A stretch of DNA of 64,000 bases. It comes from Biscogniauxia marginata (lineage: Eukaryota > Ascomycota > Sordariomycetes > Xylariales > Xylariaceae). The number at the start of each line of letters is the position of its first letter. The stretch's first letter is position 1. Location of the stretch: positions 124,001-188,000 of the forward strand of contig MU404098.1 in the NCBI GenBank assembly GCA_022695795.1, written 5' to 3'. Below the pieces are notes generated by a model. It had not been told where the DNA came from. It did no database searches and saw nothing but the letters and a program-made list of their open reading frames with translations. The translations under genes and the position numbers were made by a program. Shown piece after piece: positions 11,992 to 21,308 of this stretch.

Positions 11992-13843
11992 TTGTCTGGA
12001 AGAGTATGCAGTTGGTGATCTTCAATGTGCAGTGTGTTTGGGGAGAGTGAAACGGGTGCTTCAAGGGAGAGAGAAGGATTTGTGGTTGTAGAAAGGGTTG
12101 TTGTCACAAGGAGTGGGGTTGGTGTTTGGAAAACCTCTGGGATCTTTTCGGACTTTGCAGACGGTTTATGTGGATGTGTGCGTAGTGGGTGAGAGAGAAA
12201 ATATGGATTGGTGTGAGAGACAGGGTGGATTGATGAGAGGGAAAGTGGAAGATACACCAGATGCTTATATAGGAGATGTATCTTGGGGAAGGAGGAACAA
12301 TAGGCCAAGAAGAATAGGCATAGAACAATAGAGAAGAAGAATTAGGGCCTAGAAAGCTATTGTTCCATAGCGTTGTCGGAAGAGAAGAGTGAATGTTGGG
12401 TAGTGTTGTCGGAACGGAAGAAAAGGAAAATATAAAACACCACAACGATCAATGTACCGACGATGGTGACCTTTTTGAAGCCAAAAGTGACGTACCGACA
12501 ATGGTTTGAAAGCTGTGCACGTGAGGACGTGAGCGGTGTAGATGGGAAAGTATCCTTTAATATGTTGCCATGGAATGGAAAAGGGGGAGAATACAAAACC
12601 CGAGAAACGTATTGTAGGTTAGCAGCAAACATCTATTCTCATCGTCGTCTACCACTACCTATCCTCCATTTGTTCCCCATCCTACTCCCCACTACATCAT
12701 ATCTCTGGCGTACTACAGAACGTGTAATTGAAAGTAAACCATGTCGTAGCTATTTCTTCCCACGGCAATTGAGCCTTGCTAGGGCCTGGAAGGAAATTAC
12801 AAGTGAAAAGCAGCTCGCGAAGTAAAAGCAGAGACATAACGTAACTAATATATAAATATATTACAAGCTACATGCCCTGGATAATCGTTGCGTCGCATGG
12901 CATCTATGTTGCCATTAATAATTAATGCACACCTTTTATGTAGGTCCATAGCTTTCTTAAATAATATATATATGTTATGAATGTGGAAATCCATCTACAT
13001 ACTACGACTAAACGATATGTGAACATATGTATCCTAGATGGCGTGTGTGCTTCTGGAGTTACGCATGTAGTAAGAGGCTCCCGCTATGGAATATTGGCGA
13101 AGCAGAATAGCGAGAAATGTATAGGGAGGCTATCTCGTGTTCCCTGACATAAACTGAACGTCGTTAGGGACCCAACCCAGAGACGTTTACATGGAGCCCC
13201 AGGTTAACACACGGCTTTGCTACGAGATAGGGATTATGGACCGTAGACTAAAACTATAGGTGTGAATATGGGTATTCTATCACAGGAAGACTAAGTAGTG
13301 GTACGTGCTATGATGATCTTAAAAGATGCCCGTTGATTTTAAACGACCTATTCCTCGGTATAACTAGACACTTCCATCACTTTCCGTCAAATCTCCACGA
13401 TATCCAGCTTCGGGGGAGCAAAAATAAGAATTAGACTTTCTGTTCTACCAGGTACTTTTTTTAATAAATCGAATTTCTTTTGTGGTACTCTGCCCCCGTA
13501 TGCTAAATACATCTCCCAATGTGATACTGATGGATTATAGTCCTGGAAAACGACACAAATTAACGTAAATACGAATATACGAGGGATAAAAGCTCGCATA
13601 GAGATGTTTGACTAGCATTATTGCATAGTTCGCACCGGGTTATAACCATTGTTCGACCAACCTAGAGTTCTAATTCTCCAGGACAGGATGGTGTCTAGAG
13701 CCCACACAATATATACATAAATTGCGGTGTGATAACAATTAGCTACTTCTTCAGTAAATTGCGATCACCTCTCAAGCTGATTCAAGGGAAGAATCAATAC
13801 TAAATATTTGATCCACTAGAAACCACCGATATACAAGGGTATA
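11992..13843. other. Intergenic; promoter side of the Zn2Cys6 gene
   Basis: The left part, about 12000-12450, is strongly pyrimidine-rich on the minus strand, as in fungal promoters and leaders. The right part is AT-rich and holds the 3' flank of the beta-galactosidase gene. The plus-strand frame at 12463-12825 has no recognisable feature and is not called. Confidence 0.5.
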
Positions 13844-16072
13844 TTAGCGCCCGGTAGAGGAGTCCTTGAGCTTCCACACAGAAACCGCGGCCCCCGGAAG
13901 TTCTCCCTCATCACCAATCAATAACTCAGCGTCTTCCAGCTTTGGTGGCTGAACGGGATCAACACCATAGTTGAACGCCCAAAGCAAGTCGTCTCTCTTT
14001 GCGAGCCGCAAGCTTAAGCCGAGATCATTGTCCTTGCTGACCGGCTTTCCCGTCACGTCGGTAATGTTGGCTTTCGCAGCGACTGCCGCGAGGTACGCGA
14101 CCATCAAATCAATCGGGGGCTTAAAAGCAATGTAGTGTAACCCATCTTTCTCACAGGCAGCTGGTTTGCCCGGACGATGTCGCGAGGTGTAGGAGATGGT
14201 GGCGTCGCTCGTCCTGTTCTGTCGCTCGCACGTAATCCACTCCTCACAGCCTGAGATGCTGTAATTTGTGCCCCCGTATGAGACACCACTGTTGGCATAC
14301 TCTGGTGGTGTCTCGACTCGAGTGACGCGCATGGGTAGACGATCTCGAAGGCTACCACTAGATGGGTTCAGGCCAGGGGATACTGCAAATTGAGCCGTCT
14401 TTGAGCCAGTATGGGGACCAAAGACAACGGGTCCGGAGTGAGATGCTAGAGCGGCACTGAAAACTTCGGGGATAATAGGCAGGCTAGGCACTACTATCAT
14501 CTTATAGCCATCCAGCGGCTGATCAGGCCCGATGACGTCGACGGACAGACCGAGTCGGCGCAGTGCTGAATAGAAGATGTACACTAAGTCGAAATATTTG
14601 ACCGCAGTATCTGTGTACTGAGCCTTTTTGACATCCCAACTCCCACTGTAAGGCTCAATGGACCAGACCCATTCTGATGTGTAGTCAAACACGAATGCTA
14701 CGTCTCTTTGTGGTTGGTCGCCCGTCACTACCTCTTGTAGCCTGGGTAGATGTTCATGGGCGACTGTTTGAACCTCGAAGTAGCCCTCATCTGCGGCATT
14801 GTCGGGTAAGTGAAGGCCGGAAAGCGTTTGTTCTTGCGCATACGGAACTTGACGCCATCGGAAATAGTTAACCATGTCTCCATATTCCGCGAATGTCTCG
14901 TGAGTCCATAGCTGTACCATCCCTTCCCAAGGGGAGACACGATACTGATTCCAATTGAGCACTCCAGGCTCCATTTCCATAACGCCGAAAGGACCCGAAG
15001 TCTTGTTGTATGCTGCCCCAGCGATACCACGATAGAGGCCATGATGAAATGCCTGATAATCGGGTAGGCCGGTGCGAAGAGTATCGGCCAGCTCCTCGTC
15101 GGAGAGCCAGGAAAACGAACTAGGACCGGCCAGAGGGTACTCGTCGAAAGTCGCAAAATCGATGCCAACTTCACGAGAAAATGTGTAATGATTGAAGTCC
15201 AGAGAGTACATCATAAAATTGGTAGTGATAGCTTTTGTCGGCGCATACTGCCTTAAGATAGTGGCTTGCTCTTTAGCAAATTCAATGACCATATCGGAAC
15301 TAAATGTGTACCAATCAAGTGTATGCAGCTCGTTATTGGTATAAATCTCCAAGAAGGGAGGCTGAACAGTATCAAAACTTTGGTACTGAGAGGACCAGAA
15401 CACGCGTCCCTGGGCGCTATTCATATTTTCAATCGTCCCATACTTCTTCTCGAGCCAGGAACGAAACCGCTCAATGGCATTATGGTCGTAACTTCGAGTA
15501 GTGTCGTGACACCCAAACTCGTTATCTAATTGCCATGCCGAAACGACAGAATTATCTCCGTATCTTTCAGCCAGCTTCTGGGTGATTTTCTGGCTCAGGT
15601 TGCGGTAATCAAAAGAGGAGAAACTGTAGTGTCTTCGAGACCCGAATAGTAACTTTGTCCCAGTGCGGTTCACAAAGTCAACGTCGTACTTTTGCGTAAG
15701 CCAGTTTGGAGGGGCGGCTGTTGGTGTGCCTATTATAGCTTTGAGATTATATTTTCCCAAAAGCTCTAGAGTTCTGTCGAGGAGAGTGAAGTTGTACAGT
15801 CCCTCTTCCGGTTCCAAAATCGACCAGTCAAACTCGTTGATTCGAACATATGATATGTTAACTGCCCTCATTCCAGCAACATCCGGTTCCCACATATGTT
15901 CTGGCCATTGTGATGGGTAGTAGTCGACAGCCAAATGAAGACCTCCAGGCCATCTGTCAAGCGATGGCGCATAGGTGTTATTCACAGCCACATTTGGTGC
16001 TTTAATATGATATGCTGTTGTCCTGAAGACCGCCTGGGCGATGATGCCCATTGTTATGAGATAGTTGCGCAT
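13844..16072 (-). CDS. Secreted GH42 beta-galactosidase
   Basis: A single exon of 742 residues with a hydrophobic N-terminus that could be a signal peptide. The TIM-barrel hallmarks of glycoside hydrolase family 42 are present: GGLHLAVDYYPSQWPEHMW, YVRINEFDWSILEP, the acid/base motif AWQLDNEFG (Glu 185) and the nucleophile motif VMEMEPGVLNW (Glu 366). It would hydrolyse terminal beta-D-galactosides outside the cell. Many N-x-S/T sites fit secretion. GH42 is mainly a bacterial family and is sparse in fungi. The lack of introns in a 2.2-kb gene also fits an origin by transfer, although the signal peptide and codon use look fungal. The neighbours give no galactoside-related context. Confidence 0.9.
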   Translation of the reverse strand: MRNYLITMGIIAQAVFRTTAYHIKAPNVAVNNTYAPSLDRWPGGLHLAVDYYPSQWPEHMWEPDVAGMRAVNISYVRINEFDWSILEPEEGLYNFTLLDRTLELLGKYNLKAIIGTPTAAPPNWLTQKYDVDFVNRTGTKLLFGSRRHYSFSSFDYRNLSQKITQKLAERYGDNSVVSAWQLDNEFGCHDTTRSYDHNAIERFRSWLEKKYGTIENMNSAQGRVFWSSQYQSFDTVQPPFLEIYTNNELHTLDWYTFSSDMVIEFAKEQATILRQYAPTKAITTNFMMYSLDFNHYTFSREVGIDFATFDEYPLAGPSSFSWLSDEELADTLRTGLPDYQAFHHGLYRGIAGAAYNKTSGPFGVMEMEPGVLNWNQYRVSPWEGMVQLWTHETFAEYGDMVNYFRWRQVPYAQEQTLSGLHLPDNAADEGYFEVQTVAHEHLPRLQEVVTGDQPQRDVAFVFDYTSEWVWSIEPYSGSWDVKKAQYTDTAVKYFDLVYIFYSALRRLGLSVDVIGPDQPLDGYKMIVVPSLPIIPEVFSAALASHSGPVVFGPHTGSKTAQFAVSPGLNPSSGSLRDRLPMRVTRVETPPEYANSGVSYGGTNYSISGCEEWITCERQNRTSDATISYTSRHRPGKPAACEKDGLHYIAFKPPIDLMVAYLAAVAAKANITDVTGKPVSKDNDLGLSLRLAKRDDLLWAFNYGVDPVQPPKLEDAELLIGDEGELPGAAVSVWKLKDSSTGR

Positions 16073-17344
16073 GGTGGCTAGGTTGGCTGCGGCTATTGTA
16101 CTAATCCATCATGGTCTGAAGACAAGCATCCCGATTCTACCAGATAGTCCCTTTCTTTACCAAATATTATACAAAATTCATCAGATCCCCTCAGACTCCT
16201 CATCTAATGGCTAAGATCTCCTGACCTCGTTGATCTTGGTGCCCGTGTGGAGAGAGCAAGGGGTATGTCATTTATTGGCGGGGCCAGCGGGGTATAAGGA
16301 ACGGGGCCCCGAATGCTCAACCACATCGACGGTAGTCATCAGTAAAGATGCCGAAGTCCGGAATTTGTTCTTCAAACAACCGACTCCTGGCAGAATTCGA
16401 CGTAGGGGTTAGGTGTTCTGTTGCAAGCGCTCCAATCAGTCTCGCTAAAGTATTGGCCGACGGGAAATTCAAGTGGATAACGACCCGAGCATAATGAACA
16501 TCAAGACATTGGACTGTTAGCTTGAATTCGCAAATGATGGGGAAGTGAGAAATGGAACACCGAAGTATAAGCGGCTATTAGTGGACCAGACTTGTAAAAG
16601 TATAGCTTGTATTGCCATCGGCTTCATGAACCCTTACCATAAGGTTGTCTGTATCGAATAAGTGCAACTTAGCAACCTCCCAAGTCTTTCTGTTGATTGT
16701 GATAGCCAAAGTCATTCATAGCGGAAATTATGGATACCAGGACTGTTATTCCATATCATTCCGTCGTTGACACAACAGAATAGCGACTAACATGCTTGGC
16801 GGGTATCAACTGGTTCGGAGCTATCACATGTTATCGTGTGTTCCATCAAACGACGAGCCCGTGATATGCGTCATTCAACATTACCCCTTTGTATCGGTAA
16901 TAGCGTAGGTATTGAGTGATGAACTATGACCAGGACTACCTAGGGTGTAGTGCCAATTGGAATTCAATCATTCTTTGGTCAATTATCTATTGCAGTAGGA
17001 GACGCAGATGATCGAATTGGCCTGATTCTGTTCGGGGAATACCTAGCCTGTTGGCTCCCCCAGGTCAACAGCCCCAGGAAGGCTCTGACGATATCTAGGA
17101 GGGGTTTGTATCTTGTCAGGGGAATAGTCGATGAACAGAACCAAGTCTATCTTGTGAAGTAACATGCTCCTACAATTGATACAACCTTCCTGTTACTCGG
17201 TTTGGAAACATTGGCCGAGTTACAAGACTCGACGTTCATGAACAACATGTCGCTTCATCCTATCAAGTGAATTGTTCCATTACAAGGTCATCGTTTCTAT
17301 CTCATCGGAGAACACTACTTTTGTTCCAAGCCACGTTTCATGGA
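16073..17344. other. Intergenic, divergent promoters
   Basis: This lies between the divergent beta-galactosidase and MGCASS genes. No supported coding region. Near the right end comes the promoter of the small MGCASS gene. Confidence 0.55.
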
Positions 17345-17352
17345 TATAAAAG
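17345..17352 (+). promoter_or_regulatory. TATA box of the MGCASS gene
   Basis: TATAAAAG lies about 150 bp before the start codon. A CT-rich stretch (TTGTCCTCTTCCTTTCATCC) follows some 25 bp downstream, then an A/C-rich leader, the classic layout of a strongly expressed fungal promoter. Confidence 0.6.
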
Positions 17353-17497
17353 ACCCTTTGATCACCTTGCTTTGTCCTCTTCCTTTCATCCCAACACATT
17401 CGTCAACAACGACGTCACAAAGACACCAAAGAACCACAAAGATTCACAAGACAAAGAAAATAACTCTTCACAAGCGAATACTCACAGTCAAGTCACA

Positions 17498-17782
17498 ATG
17501 GGTTGTGCTTCTTCCAAGCCTGTTCGGTCTAACGGTGTAGACCCTAAGGACAGCAGCTTTCGCTCGACTCGTCCTGCTGAGCCTCTGCGAGCCGCCTCAT
17601 GGGCGGTTTGTGAGGGCGATGAAGCAAGGGCCCGGGAGCTGGAAGCTGTACGGCAGGCTTGGCGTGACTCCAGGGACCCGGAGATCCAGCGGCTTCGTCT
17701 CCAGAACCGCTCAGCCGAGGAAATTACGGATGCTCATTTTTTGACCCCTTCTTCTCAGGGGCATGAGCGCCGTCGCTATTAG
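17498..17782 (+). CDS. Small MGCASS lipid-anchored protein, unknown function
   Basis: 94 residues. The ATG at 17498 is chosen over an upstream in-frame extension because it follows a typical A/C-rich leader (AGTCACA-ATG) and gives MGCASSKP. That N-terminus is a textbook dual-lipidation signal: Gly2 for N-myristoylation, Cys3 for S-acylation and Ser6. The rest is charged: a region beginning ARARELEAVRQAWRDSRDP is probably helical, followed by EIQRLRLQNRSAEEITDAHF and a basic C-terminus ERRRY. No transmembrane segment and no known domain. It is expected at the cytosolic face of the plasma membrane or endomembranes. The stop codon lies inside a strong hairpin (see 17776-17817). No family is recognised. 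Confidence 0.75.
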   Translation: MGCASSKPVRSNGVDPKDSSFRSTRPAEPLRAASWAVCEGDEARARELEAVRQAWRDSRDPEIQRLRLQNRSAEEITDAHFLTPSSQGHERRRY

Positions 17783-17817
17783 ATACCCATCCGCAAGGAT
17801 GGGGATTCTTCTAATAG
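17776..17817 (+). other. Hairpin over the stop codon with GCAA tetraloop
   Basis: The outer stem CTATTAGA (17776-17783) pairs perfectly with TCTAATAG (17810-17817). The inner stem CCCATCC (17786-17792) pairs with GGATGGG (17797-17803) and is closed by a GCAA loop of the stable GNRA type. The TAG stop at 17780-17782 sits in the 5' arm of the outer stem. The role is unknown; translation termination, mRNA stability or localisation are possible. Confidence 0.7.
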
Positions 17818-17849
17818 TCCCGAGGCTTTTCTATTGTTGACTTTTTCAG

Positions 17850-17900
17850 TTAGGTTGATGCCTCTCACGTGAAATGTTCAGAGAGGCTACCATAACCTAA
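17850..17900 (+). other. Second 3'UTR hairpin
   Basis: The outer stem TTAGGTT (17850-17856) pairs with AACCTAA (17894-17900). The inner stem GCCTCTC (17860-17866) pairs with GAGAGGC (17881-17887). The apical part can extend by TGAA (17870-17873) with TTCA (17877-17880). The architecture, a perfect outer stem, an internal loop and a perfect inner stem, repeats that of the hairpin 30 bp upstream with different sequence. Confidence 0.65.
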
Positions 17901-18052
17901 GGCAGTAAGTGTTCGGCCAATTTGTTCGGAGTTTCGTAATGCTTGAGATGTTTTGTTTCCTAGTTTTGTTTACCAGTTTTGTTTACCTATTCAGTAACTA
18001 CTTAAAACCATAAAAATACAAAAAGATCTGTTTTTTTTTAAAAAAAAATGCA

Positions 18053-18072
18053 TGAGATCCCACCAGATCTCA
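18053..18072 (+). other. Third hairpin, after a T/A tract
   Basis: TGAGATC (18053-18059) pairs perfectly with GATCTCA (18066-18072) around the loop CCACCA. It follows a T run abutting an A run (about 18031-18048), itself self-complementary. It may mark the 3' end of the MGCASS transcript. Confidence 0.5.
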
Positions 18073-18856
18073 ACAAGTCCAGTCCCTCATTCGTAGTGCC
18101 CTCCTGACTCGTAAAATATACATGTAAATTGGTGAATAGAAGTTCGAACGTTAGAAGAACTGAGTAGCAAGTCCGAAAACACTAGACTTGAGCAATGGAC
18201 GCGGTAAGTAAGATTTTCCAACGTCGTGTATGATCTGTTCACACTTTGGTTCACTCAGCTGTGTGAATTTATAACGACTAACTTTCTCGATGTATGCGCC
18301 TTTGGTTGGAAATGGAAAGAGCCTCCTCCAATACGCCATCTCTTTGTCGCGTCTCTTTCCATTGCTCAAGTTTGACAAGGTCATCGACTCACAGGCGCTC
18401 CGGACGCATTAGTTGCACGCCATCCCGGACCGGAACCAAGGGGATGTCGAATACGAACCTCGTGCGAGGCTTCAGAACCGGAGTAGAGCTCTGCGGGATC
18501 TTCACCGCGTAAGTTTCGGATCATTTTTGGCGCGTAGCTTGGGGGAAATGTATCGCAGCACCTCGAGTCGGCTGCTTTGCAGGAAACTTGTTCGCTACTG
18601 GTACAAGTCACCCTCGATCTGAGAGCTTTGGCGGGTCGCTGCCGCTCTACGTCTCGGACTATTAGCTCGTTAAGACCTGTATGAAGACCCGGATCGCTAT
18701 AAATGGGCGAGTTCGATGTAGATAATACCGCGGGAGCCTTCCACGACACTTGGTCATATGTACACAGGATAAATCAAGAATTTTAAGTAACAGGTAATCT
18801 TCTGAAATTCAGACTTGTAATATGTACAAAAACCTATTAAAGCGCAAAGCAGCCCC
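18073..18856. other. Intergenic with possible coding debris
   Basis: No intact gene. Between about 18230 and 18510 two plus-strand frames read sensibly one after the other: NGKSLLQYAISLSRLFPLLK, then, after a stop and shift, a frame with DVEYEPRARLQ. Minus-strand frames over the same stretch are also open. This could be an eroded gene, but no family is recognised. Confidence 0.3.
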
Positions 18857-19384
18857 TTACATCCCATCAGCAAGCATGGCGTCGACCAGCTGGACGTGGC
18901 GGTTCCCGTTCGTCTCGCTCCACTCGGTCTCGTAGTTCAGGCCGTAGGGCCAGAAGTGCCCGCCGCCGCAGTTGATCTTGGCGCCGGAGCCGTCCCACGA
19001 CCGGAGCAGCGGCGTCGCCGTCGGCCAGTCGTCGGCCGCGCACTTCTGGTCGAAGGCGGCCGTCTGGCCGACGCCGAGCGTGTGCGCGATCTCGTGCATG
19101 GCCGTGCGCTCCGTCATGTACGACCGGTCCGAGCCGAACCGGAGGTCGCCGTTGTAGTTGGCCTCGGCCGTCGGCACGCCGGGCGCGTAGTAGACGCGGA
19201 TCGTCTTGCTGGCGTCCGAGTAGCGTGCGTACCGCGCGACGGCGAGCTGCATCGCCGCCTCGATCCGGGTGTACGCGTCGGATTGGTCGCTCGTCGGGTT
19301 AGACTCCTTTTGCAGCGTCCATGATATCGCTGCCGACGCGGCGGAGGCGTAAGCCAAAGTAGCGGCAAGGATAGAGAAACGCAT
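18857..19384 (-). CDS. Small secreted zincin-like protein
   Basis: A single exon of 175 residues. MRFSILAATLAYASAASAA is a clear signal peptide. The mature part has a zinc-protease signature, MHEIAHTLGVG, with His 97, Glu 98, His 101 and Gly 104. In metzincins the third ligand would be a His or Asp three residues after that Gly. Here position 107 is Gln, so the third ligand is either absent or elsewhere. Two cysteines flank the region after the motif (KCAADDW, INCGGGH), and GGGHFWPYGLNYETEW is a conserved-looking C-terminal block. Codon use is strikingly GC-rich compared with the flanking DNA. A secreted metallopeptidase or an inactive relative; no gene neighbour clarifies its role. Confidence 0.75.
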   Translation of the reverse strand: MRFSILAATLAYASAASAAISWTLQKESNPTSDQSDAYTRIEAAMQLAVARYARYSDASKTIRVYYAPGVPTAEANYNGDLRFGSDRSYMTERTAMHEIAHTLGVGQTAAFDQKCAADDWPTATPLLRSWDGSGAKINCGGGHFWPYGLNYETEWSETNGNRHVQLVDAMLADGM

Positions 19385-20281
19385 GACGTTTGGTAGGGCT
19401 GCGAAAATAGCGGTGCTTATGATCTTAGACGGACTGTTCGGTTGCGAAGCGATCTACATTAATATACGTACTTGCTGTGCACGTCTATACAATAATATCT
19501 TTTCTTCTTCCCCGGTTTTAGATAACCTATCTTAGCCCAGCATTGTTATACTCTGCTATACGGTGCTCCTAGCCTAATCTCCTCAATGGGCGTTTACCGA
19601 GTCAAGGAATGCCCCCCGGCAGATATTTACGCTAGGTGAGTATTTTGGCCTAGTCCATCCACTTTATGCAATCACCTTCCGTCCTTACATCCTCGGACGA
19701 CCCTCCTCCGATACACAGCGGGGAGTAAAAAGCAACCTCGAAATCTTGGCGATCCCAGGTCGGAAGTTGTTCAAGTTATGCGTTGCTTGGCACGGGCCTA
19801 CTTTCTATTTGAAGAAGCTGCAGGTTCGGCTTCACCATGATAAAAACCATTTAACTGAAGAGAATCAATAAAGATCATGCTAAAAAAAGATTTTATGATA
19901 GGGAACTCGAGACTAGGGTATCTGTGATAAGCTAGAAACCTACACCGAGTAATTCTAACGCCAATATCGATGCTTCCAAAGATGCTGAGTGTGCAACGCC
20001 CACTGGGCCAAAATCACCACACCGAAGTGTACAATCAGTAGCACACTTAAGCTCCAAACACAAACAGAGAGCTCAAGCACCGGTTTTGGATGCGAGCACA
20101 CAACTGTTCTTTCCTTCCTGTCCCATCTCGTCTTCGACTATCCATCCACTCATCCTTCAATCCCACTCACCGGAGCCTGGGCTAGGTATAGAGGACCAAT
20201 CCGAGCAGCATGGCCGTATAGACCATGCCACGATAGGAGTCGAGATCCAAGGGCTTTCAGGGAGTCTCATATGTAGATCTG
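19385..20281. other. Intergenic
   Basis: Upstream region of the zincin-like gene, then the 3' flank of the acidic-protein gene. No supported gene on either strand. Confidence 0.55.
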
Positions 20282-21308
20282 CTACGAGTCGTCACCCAGC
20301 ATAATCCAGGGGCCGCCGGTGGCGGACATTGCACTATCCTCAGCACCCGTACTTGCATCGGCCTCAGCGTCGGCAACACTCGAGGTCTCCGTCTCCGTCT
20401 TGTCTAAAAGAGCCCAATCATGACCATCCCCCAAATCGGAAATCAAACTAGGAAAACAAGGAATATCTGCCGGGGCTTCCGGCTCTAACGAACGTGTCGA
20501 GGCACCCTCGGGAAGCTCATATATAACGGAGAGCGATGAAACGACGTTCTCATCTCCACCTGAGTGACCAGCCCCGGCCCCATCCCCTTCTGGCTCTAGG
20601 CTTTTAAGCTCAACCACATCCGGAGCTATGAATTGTGCGGCCTCGACATCTTCGCCGTGCGAGAGGTCCAAGACGAGCGACAGCGAGAGTTCCGAGTCCG
20701 CCACCTCCGGCACATGCCTGCGCGCGCGCTTCGCGGGACGCACCGAGTACGCAGGCTCGGCGTGGACTATAGCGTCGAGGCCGAACCCGGGCCCGCGCAC
20801 GTGCTCGTCCTCGTACAGCAGGCCCAGGCGGTACAGGTCCGCGTCGTCGTCAACGAAGTCCGTGGGCGCCCAGGACATCACCAGTTCCGGCGCGCGGAAC
20901 GCCTCTTCCCGCCCGAGGCGGGGCTTATTGCGGCCCGCGTCGCCGGGGAGAGCGACGGCGGGGTCCGCGGCCAGCTCGCGCCCGTCGTGAGCGGCGTCGA
21001 AGTAATCGAGGGACCACCGCTGGCGGGAGCGGTGGATTTTACGCCGGCGGGTCGAGGGGCTCACGTGCGAGTCGAGATCAAACTGTCGCGTGGATAGCCC
21101 CGGGTTAGTTGCCTATTGTGTACCGCACTTGAGAGAGGAGGTAGACGATGCTAGGTATACTAACCTGGTCGACGTGGTCGTGACTAAAGGCCTGCCAATG
21201 CTTGTCGTGAGGGTCATGATACATGCGTCTGGCGGCTGCCGGGCTCAGACCGGGCACCAGATGCCGCAGTTCTTGGTGGCTGAGAAGAGGAAGGGTTGCT
21301 ATAGCCAT
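20282..21308 (-). CDS. Acidic protein of unknown function
   Basis: Two exons in transcript order, 21308-21165 and 21082-20282, give 314 residues. The 82-bp intron has GTTAGT, a clear ACTAAC branch point and GACAG, and it preserves frame, giving DHVDQ|FDLDSHVS. The N-terminal half has a conserved-looking block (LPLLSHQELRHLVPGLSPAA, then MYHDPHDKHWQAFSHDHVDQ) followed by a basic stretch TRRRKIHRSRQRW. The C-terminal half is low complexity, rich in Asp, Glu, Ser and Ala, with TETETSSVADAEADAST near the end. No catalytic motif, signal peptide or membrane segment. The basic-then-acidic make-up could suit a nuclear protein, but that is a guess. Confidence 0.65.

Noticed and set aside
12463..12825. 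Plus-strand 120-codon open frame
   Set aside because: No motif, no leader context, and it lies in the upstream region of the Zn2Cys6 gene.
18151..18749. Overlapping open frames on both strands
   Set aside because: Some segments read like protein, but no frame is continuous and no family is recognised; mentioned only as possible debris.
18896..19324. Long plus-strand frame opposite the zincin-like gene
   Set aside because: Arg/Val/Ala-rich antisense of a GC-rich gene; the minus-strand frame has a signal peptide and HExxH motif.
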